This document shows positions 52,773 to 62,253 of a stretch of 64,000 nt of DNA, in pieces (within the stretch, counting starts at the first letter, position 1; each line of letters opens with the position of its first letter). The stretch covers positions 2,480,001-2,544,000 of the forward strand of contig NZ_CP054052.1 in NCBI RefSeq assembly GCF_013283835.1. The letters are read 5' to 3'. The translations under genes and the position numbers were made by a program. The notes beneath the pieces were generated by a model that was given only the letters and a program-made list of their open reading frames with translations, did not search any database and was not told the origin of the DNA. Origin of the DNA: Poseidonibacter lekithochrous. GTDB taxonomy: Bacteria > Campylobacterota > Campylobacteria > Campylobacterales > Arcobacteraceae.

Positions 52773-53208
52773 CTTCTTCAAGAGCTTTTTTATACATTTT
52801 TTTTATAACAGACACGGCAATATCATGCTCTTCTTCTGTTACATCTTCTAAAAAATAATCTAAACTATTTACCCCTACTTCTTTTAAATCTTTTTCAATA
52901 TCCATTGCTTTTTGAGTTGGATAAATCAATGTTGTTCTTTTATCTTTTGGATGTTTTGCTTTTAGAATATAATCATTTTGCTCCATTCTTTTCAAAGTCA
53001 CTGTAATATTTGAGGACTCGGATAAAGTCTCTTTACAAATTTCACTTTGTGTCATAGATTTAAAACCATATAAAAGTAGAAGTATTTGTCTTTGCTCTAC
53101 TGTCAAATTATACTGCTTTAGTTTTTGACTCATAGAAGTTCTTAACTTCGAATGGGCTTTACTTATCCAGTTTGCTATACAATCTTTATTTTCAATACTA
53201 TTTTTCAT
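52753..53208 (-). CDS. MarR-family transcriptional regulator
   Basis: A 151-residue winged-helix regulator. The HTH region reads LTVEQRQILLLLYGFKSMTQ then ETLSESSNITVTLKRMEQNDYI, with the wing AKHPKDKRTTLIYPT. Helical ends form the dimer interface. I chose the ATG at 53208. A -10 hexamer TATAAT ends exactly 6 bases before it and no Shine-Dalgarno is seen, so the transcript is probably leaderless. An in-frame TTG start at 53265 would put the -10 inside the gene. It diverges from the EamA-type exporter, its likely target. Confidence 0.87.
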   Translation of the reverse strand: MKNSIENKDCIANWISKAHSKLRTSMSQKLKQYNLTVEQRQILLLLYGFKSMTQSEICKETLSESSNITVTLKRMEQNDYILKAKHPKDKRTTLIYPTQKAMDIEKDLKEVGVNSLDYFLEDVTEEEHDIAVSVIKKMYKKALEEELESMM

Positions 53209-53214
53209 AAGTGA

Positions 53215-53220
53215 ATTATA
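53215..53220 (-). promoter_or_regulatory. -10 box giving a leaderless marR transcript
   Basis: TATAAT on the minus strand, 6 bases before the ATG at 53208. Confidence 0.6.
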
Positions 53221-53351
53221 TAATATTTTCTTTGACAAGCTACTTTTATTTAAATACCTATGCAAATAGCTATTTAAATATATTTTAAGTTTTATTCAGA
53301 TAAATTTCCATTATGTACTTATTACAACTTTAAATTTTCAAAGGATTAAAT

Positions 53352-54227
53352 ATGAAAAATAACACTTATATATTTGCACTATTAATTACAATGCTTGGTG
53401 TTGTTTTAATGAGTGTGGAAACACTACTTATTAAAATGACCAATATCTCAGGACTTACTTATTCTTTTTATATAGGCATCTTGATGTTTATATCACTAAA
53501 TGCAGTTTTATTAAAAGATGGAATTAAAAACACTATCAATATATACAAAGACAATCTAAGAATTATTCTAATTTCAGGTCTGCTTATGGGACTTGCAAAT
53601 ATGTTTTTTATTAACTCTGTTAAACATACAAGTATTGCAAATGCAGTTATTATTATAAGTTCAGCACCTTTATTTGCGACACTATTTGCATATCTTTTTT
53701 ACAAAGAAAAACCTCAAAAAAATATATTTATAGCTTCAATTTTTATATTTATAGGACTTATTATTATCTTTTCAAAACAGATATCAAGTGGAAACCTATT
53801 TGGGGATTTTCTTGCCCTACTTTGTGCTATGAGTTTTTCTCTAAATTTTGTGGTTATGTCAAAACACACAAGTGTAAATAGATTTGCAGTTCTTGCCTTT
53901 GCAGGAGTTTGTATAACACTTATGTCCTTACTATTTATTCAAAGCTATACAGTTGATACAACTTCAATGTATATTCTTTTAATTGCTGGATTATTAATCT
54001 CTCCGTTTTCTAGAATATTTGTACTTATTGGTACAAAAACACTTCCAGCAAGTGAAATATCACTACTTACAATTTTAGAGACTATATTAGCTCCTATTTG
54101 GGCTTGGATTTTCATAAGTGAAATACCAGTAAGTACTACAATATTTGGTGGATTAGTTATTCTAGCAACACTAATAATTAATAGTTTATATCTAATAAAA
54201 ATATCTAAAAAGAAGGCACTAATATGA
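53352..54227 (+). CDS. EamA/DMT-family transporter
   Basis: A 291-residue inner-membrane protein with ten hydrophobic segments in two repeats of five, the EamA fold. Blocks are FINSVKHTSIANAVIIISSAPLFATLF (split over segments 3-4) and the second-repeat partner GTKTLPASEISLLTILETILAPIWAW. The family exports metabolites, amino acids or drugs. AAAGGA precedes the ATG. Its stop overlaps the methyltransferase start by 4 bases, so the two are coupled, and the divergent MarR gene probably regulates them. Confidence 0.9.
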   Translation: MKNNTYIFALLITMLGVVLMSVETLLIKMTNISGLTYSFYIGILMFISLNAVLLKDGIKNTINIYKDNLRIILISGLLMGLANMFFINSVKHTSIANAVIIISSAPLFATLFAYLFYKEKPQKNIFIASIFIFIGLIIIFSKQISSGNLFGDFLALLCAMSFSLNFVVMSKHTSVNRFAVLAFAGVCITLMSLLFIQSYTVDTTSMYILLIAGLLISPFSRIFVLIGTKTLPASEISLLTILETILAPIWAWIFISEIPVSTTIFGGLVILATLIINSLYLIKISKKKALI

Positions 54228-54976
54228 ATCAAAAAGAGTATTGGAATAAAAAAGCATTAGATTTTCCAAGGTATGATAAAAATAAAGATGGTTTTCAACA
54301 AAAAATCATCAAACTTTTAAAAGATGAAAATATTATAAATGACAAAACAAGTGTTTTAGATATTGGTTGTGGAACAGGGGTTTATACTATTCCCTTAGCA
54401 AAAGAATGTGGGAATATCACAGCTTTGGATATATCATCTAAAATGTTAGAACTTCTAGAAGAAGACTCATGGAACTATAATGTAAATACTAAAATACAAA
54501 CAAGATGTTCAAACTGGAAAGAGTTTAAAAGCACTGAAAAGTACGATTTAGTTCTTGCTACTTTATCCGCTGCATTTAGTGATGAACAAGACTTTGAAAA
54601 GATTTTACAGTATTCTAAAAAGCATGTGTGTTTTATTGATTTTGTAGATACAAAGGGTTCGAATTTTGAAGAACTTCTTTATAATACCTATGGAATTGAA
54701 AAAGCAATTTTTAAAGACTTAGAGAATAAGAAAAAGTGGTTAGAACATAAAAATATAGAGTTTAAAACTACACCATTGACAAATACATATTCCAAACTAA
54801 TAGAAATAGATGAAGCAATATATAAAATAAAAGAGATATTAAAGTCATCCCAAGAGAATATAATTCTTAGTGAAGAAGAGATAAGAATAGTTTTAAACCC
54901 ACTTAAAATAGGTAATAAAATAAACTATGTAATAAATATGAAACTTGAACTTTTACATTGGAGAACTACTAGTTAA
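54224..54976 (+). CDS. Class I SAM-dependent methyltransferase
   Basis: A 250-residue cytoplasmic enzyme. It starts MNQKEYWNKKALDFPRY, the usual N-terminal lid. Motif I is VLDIGCGTGVYTIPLAK, the acidic end of strand 2 is ITALDISSKMLELL, and motif IV is YDLVLATLSAAF. The C-terminal part (about 160-250) is helical. Coupling to the EamA transporter suggests modification of the exported compound, but the substrate is unknown. The stop codon is in the loop of a terminator hairpin. Confidence 0.88.
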   Translation: MNQKEYWNKKALDFPRYDKNKDGFQQKIIKLLKDENIINDKTSVLDIGCGTGVYTIPLAKECGNITALDISSKMLELLEEDSWNYNVNTKIQTRCSNWKEFKSTEKYDLVLATLSAAFSDEQDFEKILQYSKKHVCFIDFVDTKGSNFEELLYNTYGIEKAIFKDLENKKKWLEHKNIEFKTTPLTNTYSKLIEIDEAIYKIKEILKSSQENIILSEEEIRIVLNPLKIGNKINYVINMKLELLHWRTTS

Positions 54977-54994
54977 ATAGTAGTTCTTATTTTT
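54962..54994. terminator. Terminator hairpin over the methyltransferase stop
   Basis: AGAACTACTA and TAGTAGTTCT with a 6-base loop containing the stop, then TATTTTTA. It lies between convergent genes. Confidence 0.75.
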
Positions 54995-55985
54995 ACTCAT
55001 GTAAAACACTAACTCTTTGCATTAAGTTTTGTATTTTTTCATTTTCACTTAGACTTCCAGAATAAAGGTCCTTTCTAGAATCTTGTAAGAAACCTAACCA
55101 TTTATTTTCTTTTGTATCAACTGTAGTTGTAGATGTGGCTATAGATTTATTTAATTTAAAAAGTTCTTCATATCCACCACTAGAAGATGAAACTGAATTA
55201 AAAAAGCCATTTCTAATAGAATTAATATTTGAAAGACTTGATTCTATTGAACTTTTTGCTGTTTCTCTTACTTCTTCACTTTTATATTTTTCATCTTCAT
55301 TATCAAGTTTTGATAAAGATTCTAAAGAAGATGATATTTTTATATTTAATTCTTGAAGATCAGAAGCATAAGAATCACTATTTTTATCTAATTGACTTAT
55401 TTCATATTCTGATTTTACTATATCAATTTTCTTATTTATTTTATCCGCTTCAATTAACTCATAAGCATCTGGATTTTTAAGACCTTGTAGAGTTCTAAGT
55501 TCTTTAGTTAGGTTTTCTTTTTTAGTATTATCAGATTCTGATAAAGTTGAGTCTTTATATTTTCTACCAATAGTTTCTAACTCTTTAGTTAGATTAAACA
55601 TTTGTTTATCATCTTGAAAACTATGATAATCTTTTTCTAATATTTTTTGTATTTTTACACTTATTTCTTTTATTGTCTCTTTATCATTATGAGAATAAGG
55701 TAGTTCACTATTAGCATCTAGTTTTTTTATTTCAGCTTTTAATTCACTTTCTCTTTCTTTCTCATTAGGACTTAAAGCTTTTTTTGTTCCAAAAATATCT
55801 TCTAATTGTTTATTTAAATCATCAATTTTCATTAGAGCATTTGACTCATTAGAAATAACAACTTTTACTTCATCTTTAGATGATGATTTATCTACATTAG
55901 AATCTTTATTTGTATTTTGACTTTGTGAGTTTGATTTTTGAATTCCACCATTTTGCATATATGCATTTATACTAGTATTTATCAT
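54993..55985 (-). CDS. Coiled-coil protein of unknown function, 330 residues
   Basis: Not recognised. The product is rich in Ser, Lys, Glu and Asn, with heptad-like helices over most of its length (KQLEDIFGTKK, SELKAEIKKLD, LTKELETIGRKY) and a disordered N-terminus (NSQSQNTNKDSNVDKSSSKDE). It has no signal peptide, membrane segment or Cys residue, and begins MINTSINAYMQNGG. The N-terminal look and coiled coil recall flagellar or secreted structural proteins. AAAGGA precedes the start. It stands alone between the methyltransferase and GlnRS genes. Confidence 0.65.
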   Translation of the reverse strand: MINTSINAYMQNGGIQKSNSQSQNTNKDSNVDKSSSKDEVKVVISNESNALMKIDDLNKQLEDIFGTKKALSPNEKERESELKAEIKKLDANSELPYSHNDKETIKEISVKIQKILEKDYHSFQDDKQMFNLTKELETIGRKYKDSTLSESDNTKKENLTKELRTLQGLKNPDAYELIEADKINKKIDIVKSEYEISQLDKNSDSYASDLQELNIKISSSLESLSKLDNEDEKYKSEEVRETAKSSIESSLSNINSIRNGFFNSVSSSSGGYEELFKLNKSIATSTTTVDTKENKWLGFLQDSRKDLYSGSLSENEKIQNLMQRVSVLHE

Positions 55986-56013
55986 TCAAAATCCTTTTGA
56001 AATATTAAAATGT

Positions 56014-56045
56014 AAAAAGGAGTTGTTTAATCAACTCCTTTTTTG
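56014..56045. terminator. Strong bidirectional terminator
   Basis: AAAAAGGAGTTG and CAACTCCTTTTT form a 12-bp stem with a 6-base loop and T-runs on both strands. On the minus strand it ends the glnS transcript. Confidence 0.85.
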
Positions 56046-56053
56046 TTAGTGTA

Positions 56054-58312
56054 TTATTTTAGAGCTTGTGCAACTAGTTTATTAACTACTTGTGGATTTG
56101 CTTTTCCACCTGTAGCTTTTAGTACTTGTCCTACAAAGAAACCTAATAGTTTATTGTTTCCTGCTTTGAATTTCTCTACATTGTCTGGGTTCTTTTCAAT
56201 TACCTCAGCAATTATAGGTGAAATTACGCTTGGGTCACTAATTTGTACTAGACCTTTTGCTTCTACGATTTTATCTGGATTATCTCCTGATTTTACCATT
56301 TCTTCAAATACTTGTTTTGCTATTTTAGAAGAGATAGTTTTATCATCTACCATTTTTACAAGTTGTGATACTTGCTTAGCTGTAAAGTTAAGCTCATTTG
56401 CTTCTTTTTCTTTTAACTCTCTTGCTACTTCTGTTACTACTATATTTGCAATTCCTACTGGGCTATTTAACTCAGCTAAAGCATCTGCATAAAATGATGA
56501 TAGTTTTTCATCTCTTGCAATAATATTTGATACTTCTGCATTTAGTTTTAACTCAGATGTATACTTATCAAATAAAGCTTGTTGCTCATCACTCATAGCT
56601 ACTTCAGTTCCAACTACTTGCTCATTTTTAGCTTGTTTTTTTGACTCTGTCTTTGATTCTTGCTTTGGAGCTGTTTTCTTACCCCAAGAGTCTTTTAATC
56701 CTACTATTTTGTTAAATACTGGTTTTTCATCTGTGTAATCAATAGGATCAGCATAGAAGTAACCTTGTCGCTCGAATTGGAATCTCTCATCTATTTTCTC
56801 AGTAACAATTGCAGGTTCTATTAAAGCATCTTTTATAACTGTTAAAGAGCTAGAATTTAAGTCTTCTAAGCTTTCAGGAGCTTCGTTTGCATATAATCTA
56901 TCATATACTCTAACTTCTGCTTTAATAGCTTCTTTTGCACTTACCCATTGAATTGCACTTTTTACTTTGATACCACTAGTATCAGAACCACTTTTTGAAT
57001 CAGCATGGTATTCAACTTTTAATTCAACTACTTTTCCTGTTTCATCTTTGATAACTTCTTTACAAGATATGATAAATCCATGTCTTAATCTTACAGGTTG
57101 TTCAGGAGTTAGTCTAAAGTATCCTTTTGGAGGATTCTCATTGAAGTCATCTCTTTCTATATAAATTTCATTTGAGAAAGGAATATCTCTACTACCCTCT
57201 TTTGGAACATCATGAGGATAATATGGTGCATCAATTACTTCACTACCTTCATAGTTTACAATTGTAACTTTTAGAGGGTCAAGCACAGTAAGAACTCTAG
57301 GAACCTTAGTATTTAAATCATCTCTGATACAAAACTCTAATTGTGCTACATCTACCATAGAGTTCGCTTTTGCAATACCTATTTGATCACAGAAGTTTAG
57401 AATAGACTCTTTTGTATATCCTCTTCTTTTGTATCCTGCAATTGTAGGCATTCTTGGGTCATCCCAACCACTTACTTTTCCTTCTTCAACTAACTCTAGT
57501 AATTTTCTTTTACTCATTACTGTGTAGTTAATACCAAGTCTTGCAAATTCATGTTGGTATGGTCTAGGCAATTCTAAACCTAAAGTATCTAATACCCAGT
57601 TGTAAATATCTCTATTGTTTTCAAACTCTAAAGTACAAATAGAATGAGTTACACCCTCTATATAATCAGATAAACAATGAGCAAAATCATACATAGGATA
57701 AATAGACCACTCATCACCAGTTCTGTGGTGATTTACATGTCTGATTCTATATAATAATGGATCTCTTAATTTCATATTAGCAGCACCCATATCAATCTTC
57801 GCTCTTAATACGTGTTCACCATCTTTGAATTCACCATTTTTCATTTTTTCAAAAAGTTCAAGGTTTTCTTCAACTGTTCTATTTGCGTACTCACTTCTTT
57901 TTCCAGCTTCTGTTACAGTACCTCTGTACTCTCTCATTTGCTCTTCATCTACACTATCTACATATGCCTTACCCATTTTGATAAGTTCAACAGCATAGTT
58001 GTAAATTTTTTGGAAATAATCAGAAGTATAATATACATTTTTACCCCAATCAAATCCAAGCCACTGCACAGCATCTTTTAGTGCTTCTACATATTTTGTT
58101 TCTTCTTTTGTTGGGTTAGTATCATCCATTCTAAGATTACAGTGACCATTGTAGTCTGATGCAATACCAAAATTTATACAGATAGATTTAGCGTGTCCAA
58201 TATGTGGGAAGCCATTTGGTTCTGGAGGGAATCTAGTAATAACCTCTTTATATTTTCCTGACTTTAAATCCTCTTCTACTATTGACCGTAAAAAATCTTT
58301 GCTCTCACTCAT
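56054..58312 (-). CDS. glnS: Glutaminyl-tRNA synthetase fused to a YqeY domain
   Basis: Charges tRNA-Gln with glutamine directly. The N-terminal catalytic part has TRFPPEPNGFPHIGHAKS (HIGH at 37-40) and the MSKRK variant of KMSKS near residue 270, with the GlnRS blocks LRMDDTNPTKEE and YDFAHCLSDYIEGVTHSICTLEF (split by the loop). The anticodon-binding beta barrels follow to about 550. A Lys-rich linker (about 560-585) leads to a YqeY/GatB-tail domain ending GGKANPQVVNKLVAQ. The length of 752 residues fits this fusion type. It is a single-gene unit. The YqeY part may add tRNA affinity. Confidence 0.93.
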   Translation of the reverse strand: MSESKDFLRSIVEEDLKSGKYKEVITRFPPEPNGFPHIGHAKSICINFGIASDYNGHCNLRMDDTNPTKEETKYVEALKDAVQWLGFDWGKNVYYTSDYFQKIYNYAVELIKMGKAYVDSVDEEQMREYRGTVTEAGKRSEYANRTVEENLELFEKMKNGEFKDGEHVLRAKIDMGAANMKLRDPLLYRIRHVNHHRTGDEWSIYPMYDFAHCLSDYIEGVTHSICTLEFENNRDIYNWVLDTLGLELPRPYQHEFARLGINYTVMSKRKLLELVEEGKVSGWDDPRMPTIAGYKRRGYTKESILNFCDQIGIAKANSMVDVAQLEFCIRDDLNTKVPRVLTVLDPLKVTIVNYEGSEVIDAPYYPHDVPKEGSRDIPFSNEIYIERDDFNENPPKGYFRLTPEQPVRLRHGFIISCKEVIKDETGKVVELKVEYHADSKSGSDTSGIKVKSAIQWVSAKEAIKAEVRVYDRLYANEAPESLEDLNSSSLTVIKDALIEPAIVTEKIDERFQFERQGYFYADPIDYTDEKPVFNKIVGLKDSWGKKTAPKQESKTESKKQAKNEQVVGTEVAMSDEQQALFDKYTSELKLNAEVSNIIARDEKLSSFYADALAELNSPVGIANIVVTEVARELKEKEANELNFTAKQVSQLVKMVDDKTISSKIAKQVFEEMVKSGDNPDKIVEAKGLVQISDPSVISPIIAEVIEKNPDNVEKFKAGNNKLLGFFVGQVLKATGGKANPQVVNKLVAQALK

Positions 58313-58491
58313 TATTATTAAACCTTTTTGATTTTAAAACTTATTTTTAGTGCGTATTTTATCAAATTTGTGCTTACAGCACCTTAGATTATTTTTCAAT
58401 AAAAATAACACTTTTAAATAATTTTATATTTATTACTATATAAAATTATTTTTGTTATAATTTAATAGATAATATTTAAAGTTGCACACAT

Positions 58492-59415
58492 ATGTATAAA
58501 ATTTTTTTACTCTTATTTCTCACGATAACATTCGCTATTTCAAATAGTATAATTACTCCTCTTCCTATGAATCCAAAATATAATTATAAAAAAGCATTAT
58601 TAGGTAAAAAACTATTTTTTGACACTAGATTAAGTCATGATAATACTATCTCATGTGCTAGTTGTCATCTTCTAAAAGAAGGCGGTGATGATAATATTCC
58701 TGTATCTATTGGAATAGCTGGGAAAAAAGGTACACGTAATGCGCCTACTGTATTAAATGCAAGATACAATAAATTACAATTTTGGGATGGTAATGCTAAA
58801 ACACTAGAAGAGCAAGTAAAAGGCCCTATTCATAATCAAATAGAAATGGCATCAAATTTCAAAGAAATTATTTCTAAATTAAAAAAAGATGAAAAATATC
58901 ATAAAGAATTCACAGACTTATACTCTAATGGTATTACAAGTTTTAGTATTACAAATGCTATTAGTGAATTTGAAAAAGCACTAACTACTCCTGACTCAAA
59001 GTTTGACAATTATTTAAGAGGAGATAAAACAGCTCTAAATACTAATGAGCTAAATGGCTATCAACTTTTTAAAGATTATGGTTGTATTTCTTGTCATAAT
59101 GGAATCAATATAGGAGGTAATCTTCTACAAAAGATTGGAACAATTGAAGAGTATGACACTAGTGATTTTGGACTATATAACATAACAAAGAATAATGAAG
59201 ACAAGTTTTATTTTAAAGCATCTAGCCTAAGAAATGTAGAACTTACTGCACCATATTTTCATGATGGAAGTATAGAAACACTTGAAGCTGCTGTTAATAT
59301 AATGATTAAACATCAAGTGGGATTTTTAATAGATGAAAAAGAGAGAGCTGACATTATAAAGTTCTTAAAAACACTAACCGGAAAAACTCCTGAATTTTTA
59401 AGAGAGAATAAATGA
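58492..59415 (+). CDS. Di-heme cytochrome c peroxidase (MauG/CCP family)
   Basis: A periplasmic enzyme of 307 residues that reduces hydrogen peroxide with electrons from cytochrome c. The signal peptide is LLLFLTITFAISNS. Two heme c sites are visible: CASCH (about 55-59), followed by the family block GTRNAPTVLNARYN, and CISCH (about 200-204). FDTRLSHDNTISC precedes heme 1, and SLRNVELTAPYFHDGS with its Met/His region follows heme 2. The stop overlaps the start of a sensor kinase by 4 bases, an unusual pairing that suggests coupled synthesis. Confidence 0.93.
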   Translation: MYKIFLLLFLTITFAISNSIITPLPMNPKYNYKKALLGKKLFFDTRLSHDNTISCASCHLLKEGGDDNIPVSIGIAGKKGTRNAPTVLNARYNKLQFWDGNAKTLEEQVKGPIHNQIEMASNFKEIISKLKKDEKYHKEFTDLYSNGITSFSITNAISEFEKALTTPDSKFDNYLRGDKTALNTNELNGYQLFKDYGCISCHNGINIGGNLLQKIGTIEEYDTSDFGLYNITKNNEDKFYFKASSLRNVELTAPYFHDGSIETLEAAVNIMIKHQVGFLIDEKERADIIKFLKTLTGKTPEFLRENK

Positions 59416-61265
59416 AAAGAGCCCTAATAGCATCTAGTATGTTAGTAAGTATAATGATTTTATTAGCATATACTATCTTTAATGCAAAAACACAAAACTC
59501 AAATTTAAACCTATTAAATACAAATATTGAAAAAATAAGACTTATAAATAAAGATTTTGACTTGTATTTACAATATACATTGGAATATAACAATTTTGAT
59601 ATCATTGAAGACAAGATTAATTCCTTCTCAAAAAATCTGAATGAAATACTAAAGAATAAAATTCTAAATGAAGAGTTTAGTAATAGTCTTATAGATTTAA
59701 AACAAGTTACTCAAATAAAAATAAATAAAATATCAAAAGTAAAATCACATAGAGCTGTTTTAAATAACTCTTTTAGAATAATACAAAAGCTCAAAAAGAA
59801 AATAGATACAAATAACTTTGATGATGTATATGTAAGTATTTTGACTTTGGATAAAAATCCAGAAATAGATATTCAATTATTACATCAAAATATAGAAAAA
59901 CTTCAATATAAAAATAAATATGAAAAATATTTTATTAAACATATAAAAACTATTTTGAGCTATCAGACAAAACTGCAAGATTTACAAGTAGAAATAAATC
60001 AACTAAATTTAAATAAGAAATTAAATAAATTACATTACTTATATGAAACACATACAACAGAAGCAAGTGAAAAAGCGATTATATCAATTGGAATTTTATT
60101 TACTCTACTTATTTTATTAATCATTACATATTTGATTTATACGTTTAAACTTATTAGCTCAAATAGTCAATTATTAAGATTTAGAAAGACGGTTGAAAGT
60201 AGTGATAATATAGTTGTTGTTACAGATAAAAATGAAGTTATCAAATACGTAAATGAAGCATTTACAAAAACAACAGGATATACATCTGACGAAGTTATTG
60301 GGAAAAAACCTAGTATTCTAAAATCAGGTCAACAAACTAAAGAGTTTTATAAAGATCTTCATAAAACAATTCATAGTGGTCATAAGTGGAGTGGAGAGTT
60401 TATCAATATTGATAAGTTCGGAGATTTATCTTATGAAAAAGCATCAATAACACCTGTATTAGATAATGGTCAAATAAAAGAATTTATTGCTATAAAACTA
60501 AATATTACAAAAGAAACTGTAAGAGGTCAGCAACTAAAAGAGAAAGAAAATCTACTAGTACAACAATCAAAAATGGCATCTATGGGTGAAATGCTTGAGA
60601 ATATCGCTCATCAATGGAGACAACCTCTATCTATAATCTCAACAGTTGCTACGGGTATTGTTGTAGAAAAAGAGTATGGAATATCAAATAAAAAAACTGA
60701 AGTGAGTAAACTACGTGAAATAAATAATTCTGTACAGTATTTATCAGAAACAATTAATGACTTTAGAGATTTTTTCAAAACTGACAAAGAAAAAAATATT
60801 TTTAATCTATCAAAAGCATATACAAAAACATTAAATATAATTAATTCAAAATTCAAAACTAGAAATATCAAAGTTATTGAGAACTTAACAGATATACAAA
60901 TGAATGGAATAGAAAATGAAGTAATTCAAGTAATAATAAATATTTTGAATAATGCAAGAGATGTATTAGAAACTAAAAAGAATCAAGAAAAACTAATTTT
61001 TGTATCAATATATACAAAAGATAATCATGCAATCTTAGAAATAAAAGATAATGGTGGAGGAATACCACAGAATATAATCAATAAAATATTTGAACCATAC
61101 TTCACAACAAAACATCAATCTCAAGGAACTGGAATAGGATTGTATATGAGTTATGAAATGGTTGTAAAACATATGGAAGGAACAATAAAAGCTAGTAATG
61201 TTACCTATGATTATGAAGATACTACTTATAAGGGTGCTTGTTTTACATTAGCCTTACCCTTATAA
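59412..61265 (+). CDS. Membrane sensor histidine kinase with helical periplasmic domain and PAS
   Basis: A 617-residue kinase. Transmembrane segments at about 5-21 and 220-241 enclose a roughly 200-residue all-helical, Asn/Leu/Lys-rich periplasmic domain like the DAHL type. A PAS domain (about 258-370) has SSDNIVVVTDKNEVIKYVNEAF. The H-box is NIAHQWRQPLSIISTVATG, followed by the NILNNARDVLE N-box, DNGGGIP and GTGIGLYMSYEM. No response regulator is adjacent. It overlaps the cytochrome c peroxidase gene, so peroxide or redox state may be its signal; that is inference. Confidence 0.9.
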   Translation: MKRALIASSMLVSIMILLAYTIFNAKTQNSNLNLLNTNIEKIRLINKDFDLYLQYTLEYNNFDIIEDKINSFSKNLNEILKNKILNEEFSNSLIDLKQVTQIKINKISKVKSHRAVLNNSFRIIQKLKKKIDTNNFDDVYVSILTLDKNPEIDIQLLHQNIEKLQYKNKYEKYFIKHIKTILSYQTKLQDLQVEINQLNLNKKLNKLHYLYETHTTEASEKAIISIGILFTLLILLIITYLIYTFKLISSNSQLLRFRKTVESSDNIVVVTDKNEVIKYVNEAFTKTTGYTSDEVIGKKPSILKSGQQTKEFYKDLHKTIHSGHKWSGEFINIDKFGDLSYEKASITPVLDNGQIKEFIAIKLNITKETVRGQQLKEKENLLVQQSKMASMGEMLENIAHQWRQPLSIISTVATGIVVEKEYGISNKKTEVSKLREINNSVQYLSETINDFRDFFKTDKEKNIFNLSKAYTKTLNIINSKFKTRNIKVIENLTDIQMNGIENEVIQVIINILNNARDVLETKKNQEKLIFVSIYTKDNHAILEIKDNGGGIPQNIINKIFEPYFTTKHQSQGTGIGLYMSYEMVVKHMEGTIKASNVTYDYEDTTYKGACFTLALPL

Positions 61266-61292
61266 GTCATAGTTCATATCATTTTTCTTCTA

Positions 61293-62123
61293 TTATTTAA
61301 TAACTCTACTTGTTCCAGATACTTTTACTGAACTATTATCAACATCACTAAAACTAACAAATAATTGAGAAGGCTGATTCATATCAAATCCTTGTAATAT
61401 CTCAATTTCACCAGATTTTTTCAATCCTGTATTTCTTAAATACTCAGCTAATGCAATTGCTGCTGAACCAGTTGCAGGGTCTTCTACAACTCCACCATAA
61501 GCAAAAGCATTTCTTGAATGATATAGATTTTCGTTTTCTTTCCATAAAATACTAATTGTTACTATATTTTCTTTTTCCATTAAGCTTTTAACTTTTGGAA
61601 AATCGTATTTCATTTGGGAAAATTTTTGTTTGTCTTTTAGGAAAATAATTAAATGGTTATTTCCTGAAAATGCAATTTTTATAGGATAATCTTGATTTAA
61701 ATCGTTTTTATTAAAAGAAAAAGAATCAATTAAATTAGTAATATATTCTTCATCTATTTCTTTTGAGTGAGTTTGTACTGAACTAATACTTGTAAAACTT
61801 TCACCATTTTTTTCACCCACATCAATTTTAATACTTCCTTCATTTAGAAATAATGTATATTTACCTAAACCAAATTTTTGACCAATTGAATAGCCACTAG
61901 CAATTGTTGCATGACCACAAAAAGGGATTTCTGTTTCAGGTGAGAAATATCTTATTCTAAAATCATCACCTTGTTTAAGTAAAAATGCTGTTTCTGAATA
62001 ATTTACTTCTTTTGCAATTTTTAGCATTTCATTATCACTTAACATCTTGTCCATAAAAAGAACACCTGCTGGATTACCACCATCATTTTTATATGAGAAT
62101 GCTGATATTTTTTCAACTTTCAT
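61293..62123 (-). CDS. PhzF-family isomerase/epimerase
   Basis: A 276-residue two-domain protein of the diaminopimelate-epimerase fold. Signatures are NPAGVLFMD, EVNYSETAFLL with the catalytic Glu, FCGHATIASGY and VEDPATGSAAIALAEYL. PhzF itself acts in phenazine synthesis, but there is no phenazine cluster here, and most relatives have unknown substrates. AAGGAAT precedes the ATG. It converges on the sensor kinase gene and diverges from the AraC-GyrI regulator, which may control it. Confidence 0.9.
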   Translation of the reverse strand: MKVEKISAFSYKNDGGNPAGVLFMDKMLSDNEMLKIAKEVNYSETAFLLKQGDDFRIRYFSPETEIPFCGHATIASGYSIGQKFGLGKYTLFLNEGSIKIDVGEKNGESFTSISSVQTHSKEIDEEYITNLIDSFSFNKNDLNQDYPIKIAFSGNNHLIIFLKDKQKFSQMKYDFPKVKSLMEKENIVTISILWKENENLYHSRNAFAYGGVVEDPATGSAAIALAEYLRNTGLKKSGEIEILQGFDMNQPSQLFVSFSDVDNSSVKVSGTSRVIK

Positions 62124-62241
62124 TTTTATTCCTTATTTTTTATAGGTAAATTATAGAGTATTTTTGATCTTATGTCTTCTTCCTTTTATTCATTTAATAT
62201 GCTCTATATTGCTATTTTTTATATTTTTAATAGTTATTTGA

Positions 62242-62247
62242 TATAAT
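62242..62247 (+). promoter_or_regulatory. -10 box giving a leaderless araC-gyrI transcript
   Basis: TATAAT ends 6 bases before the ATG at 62254, with no Shine-Dalgarno between, the same layout as the marR gene. Confidence 0.6.
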
Positions 62248-62253
62248 TTAAAC

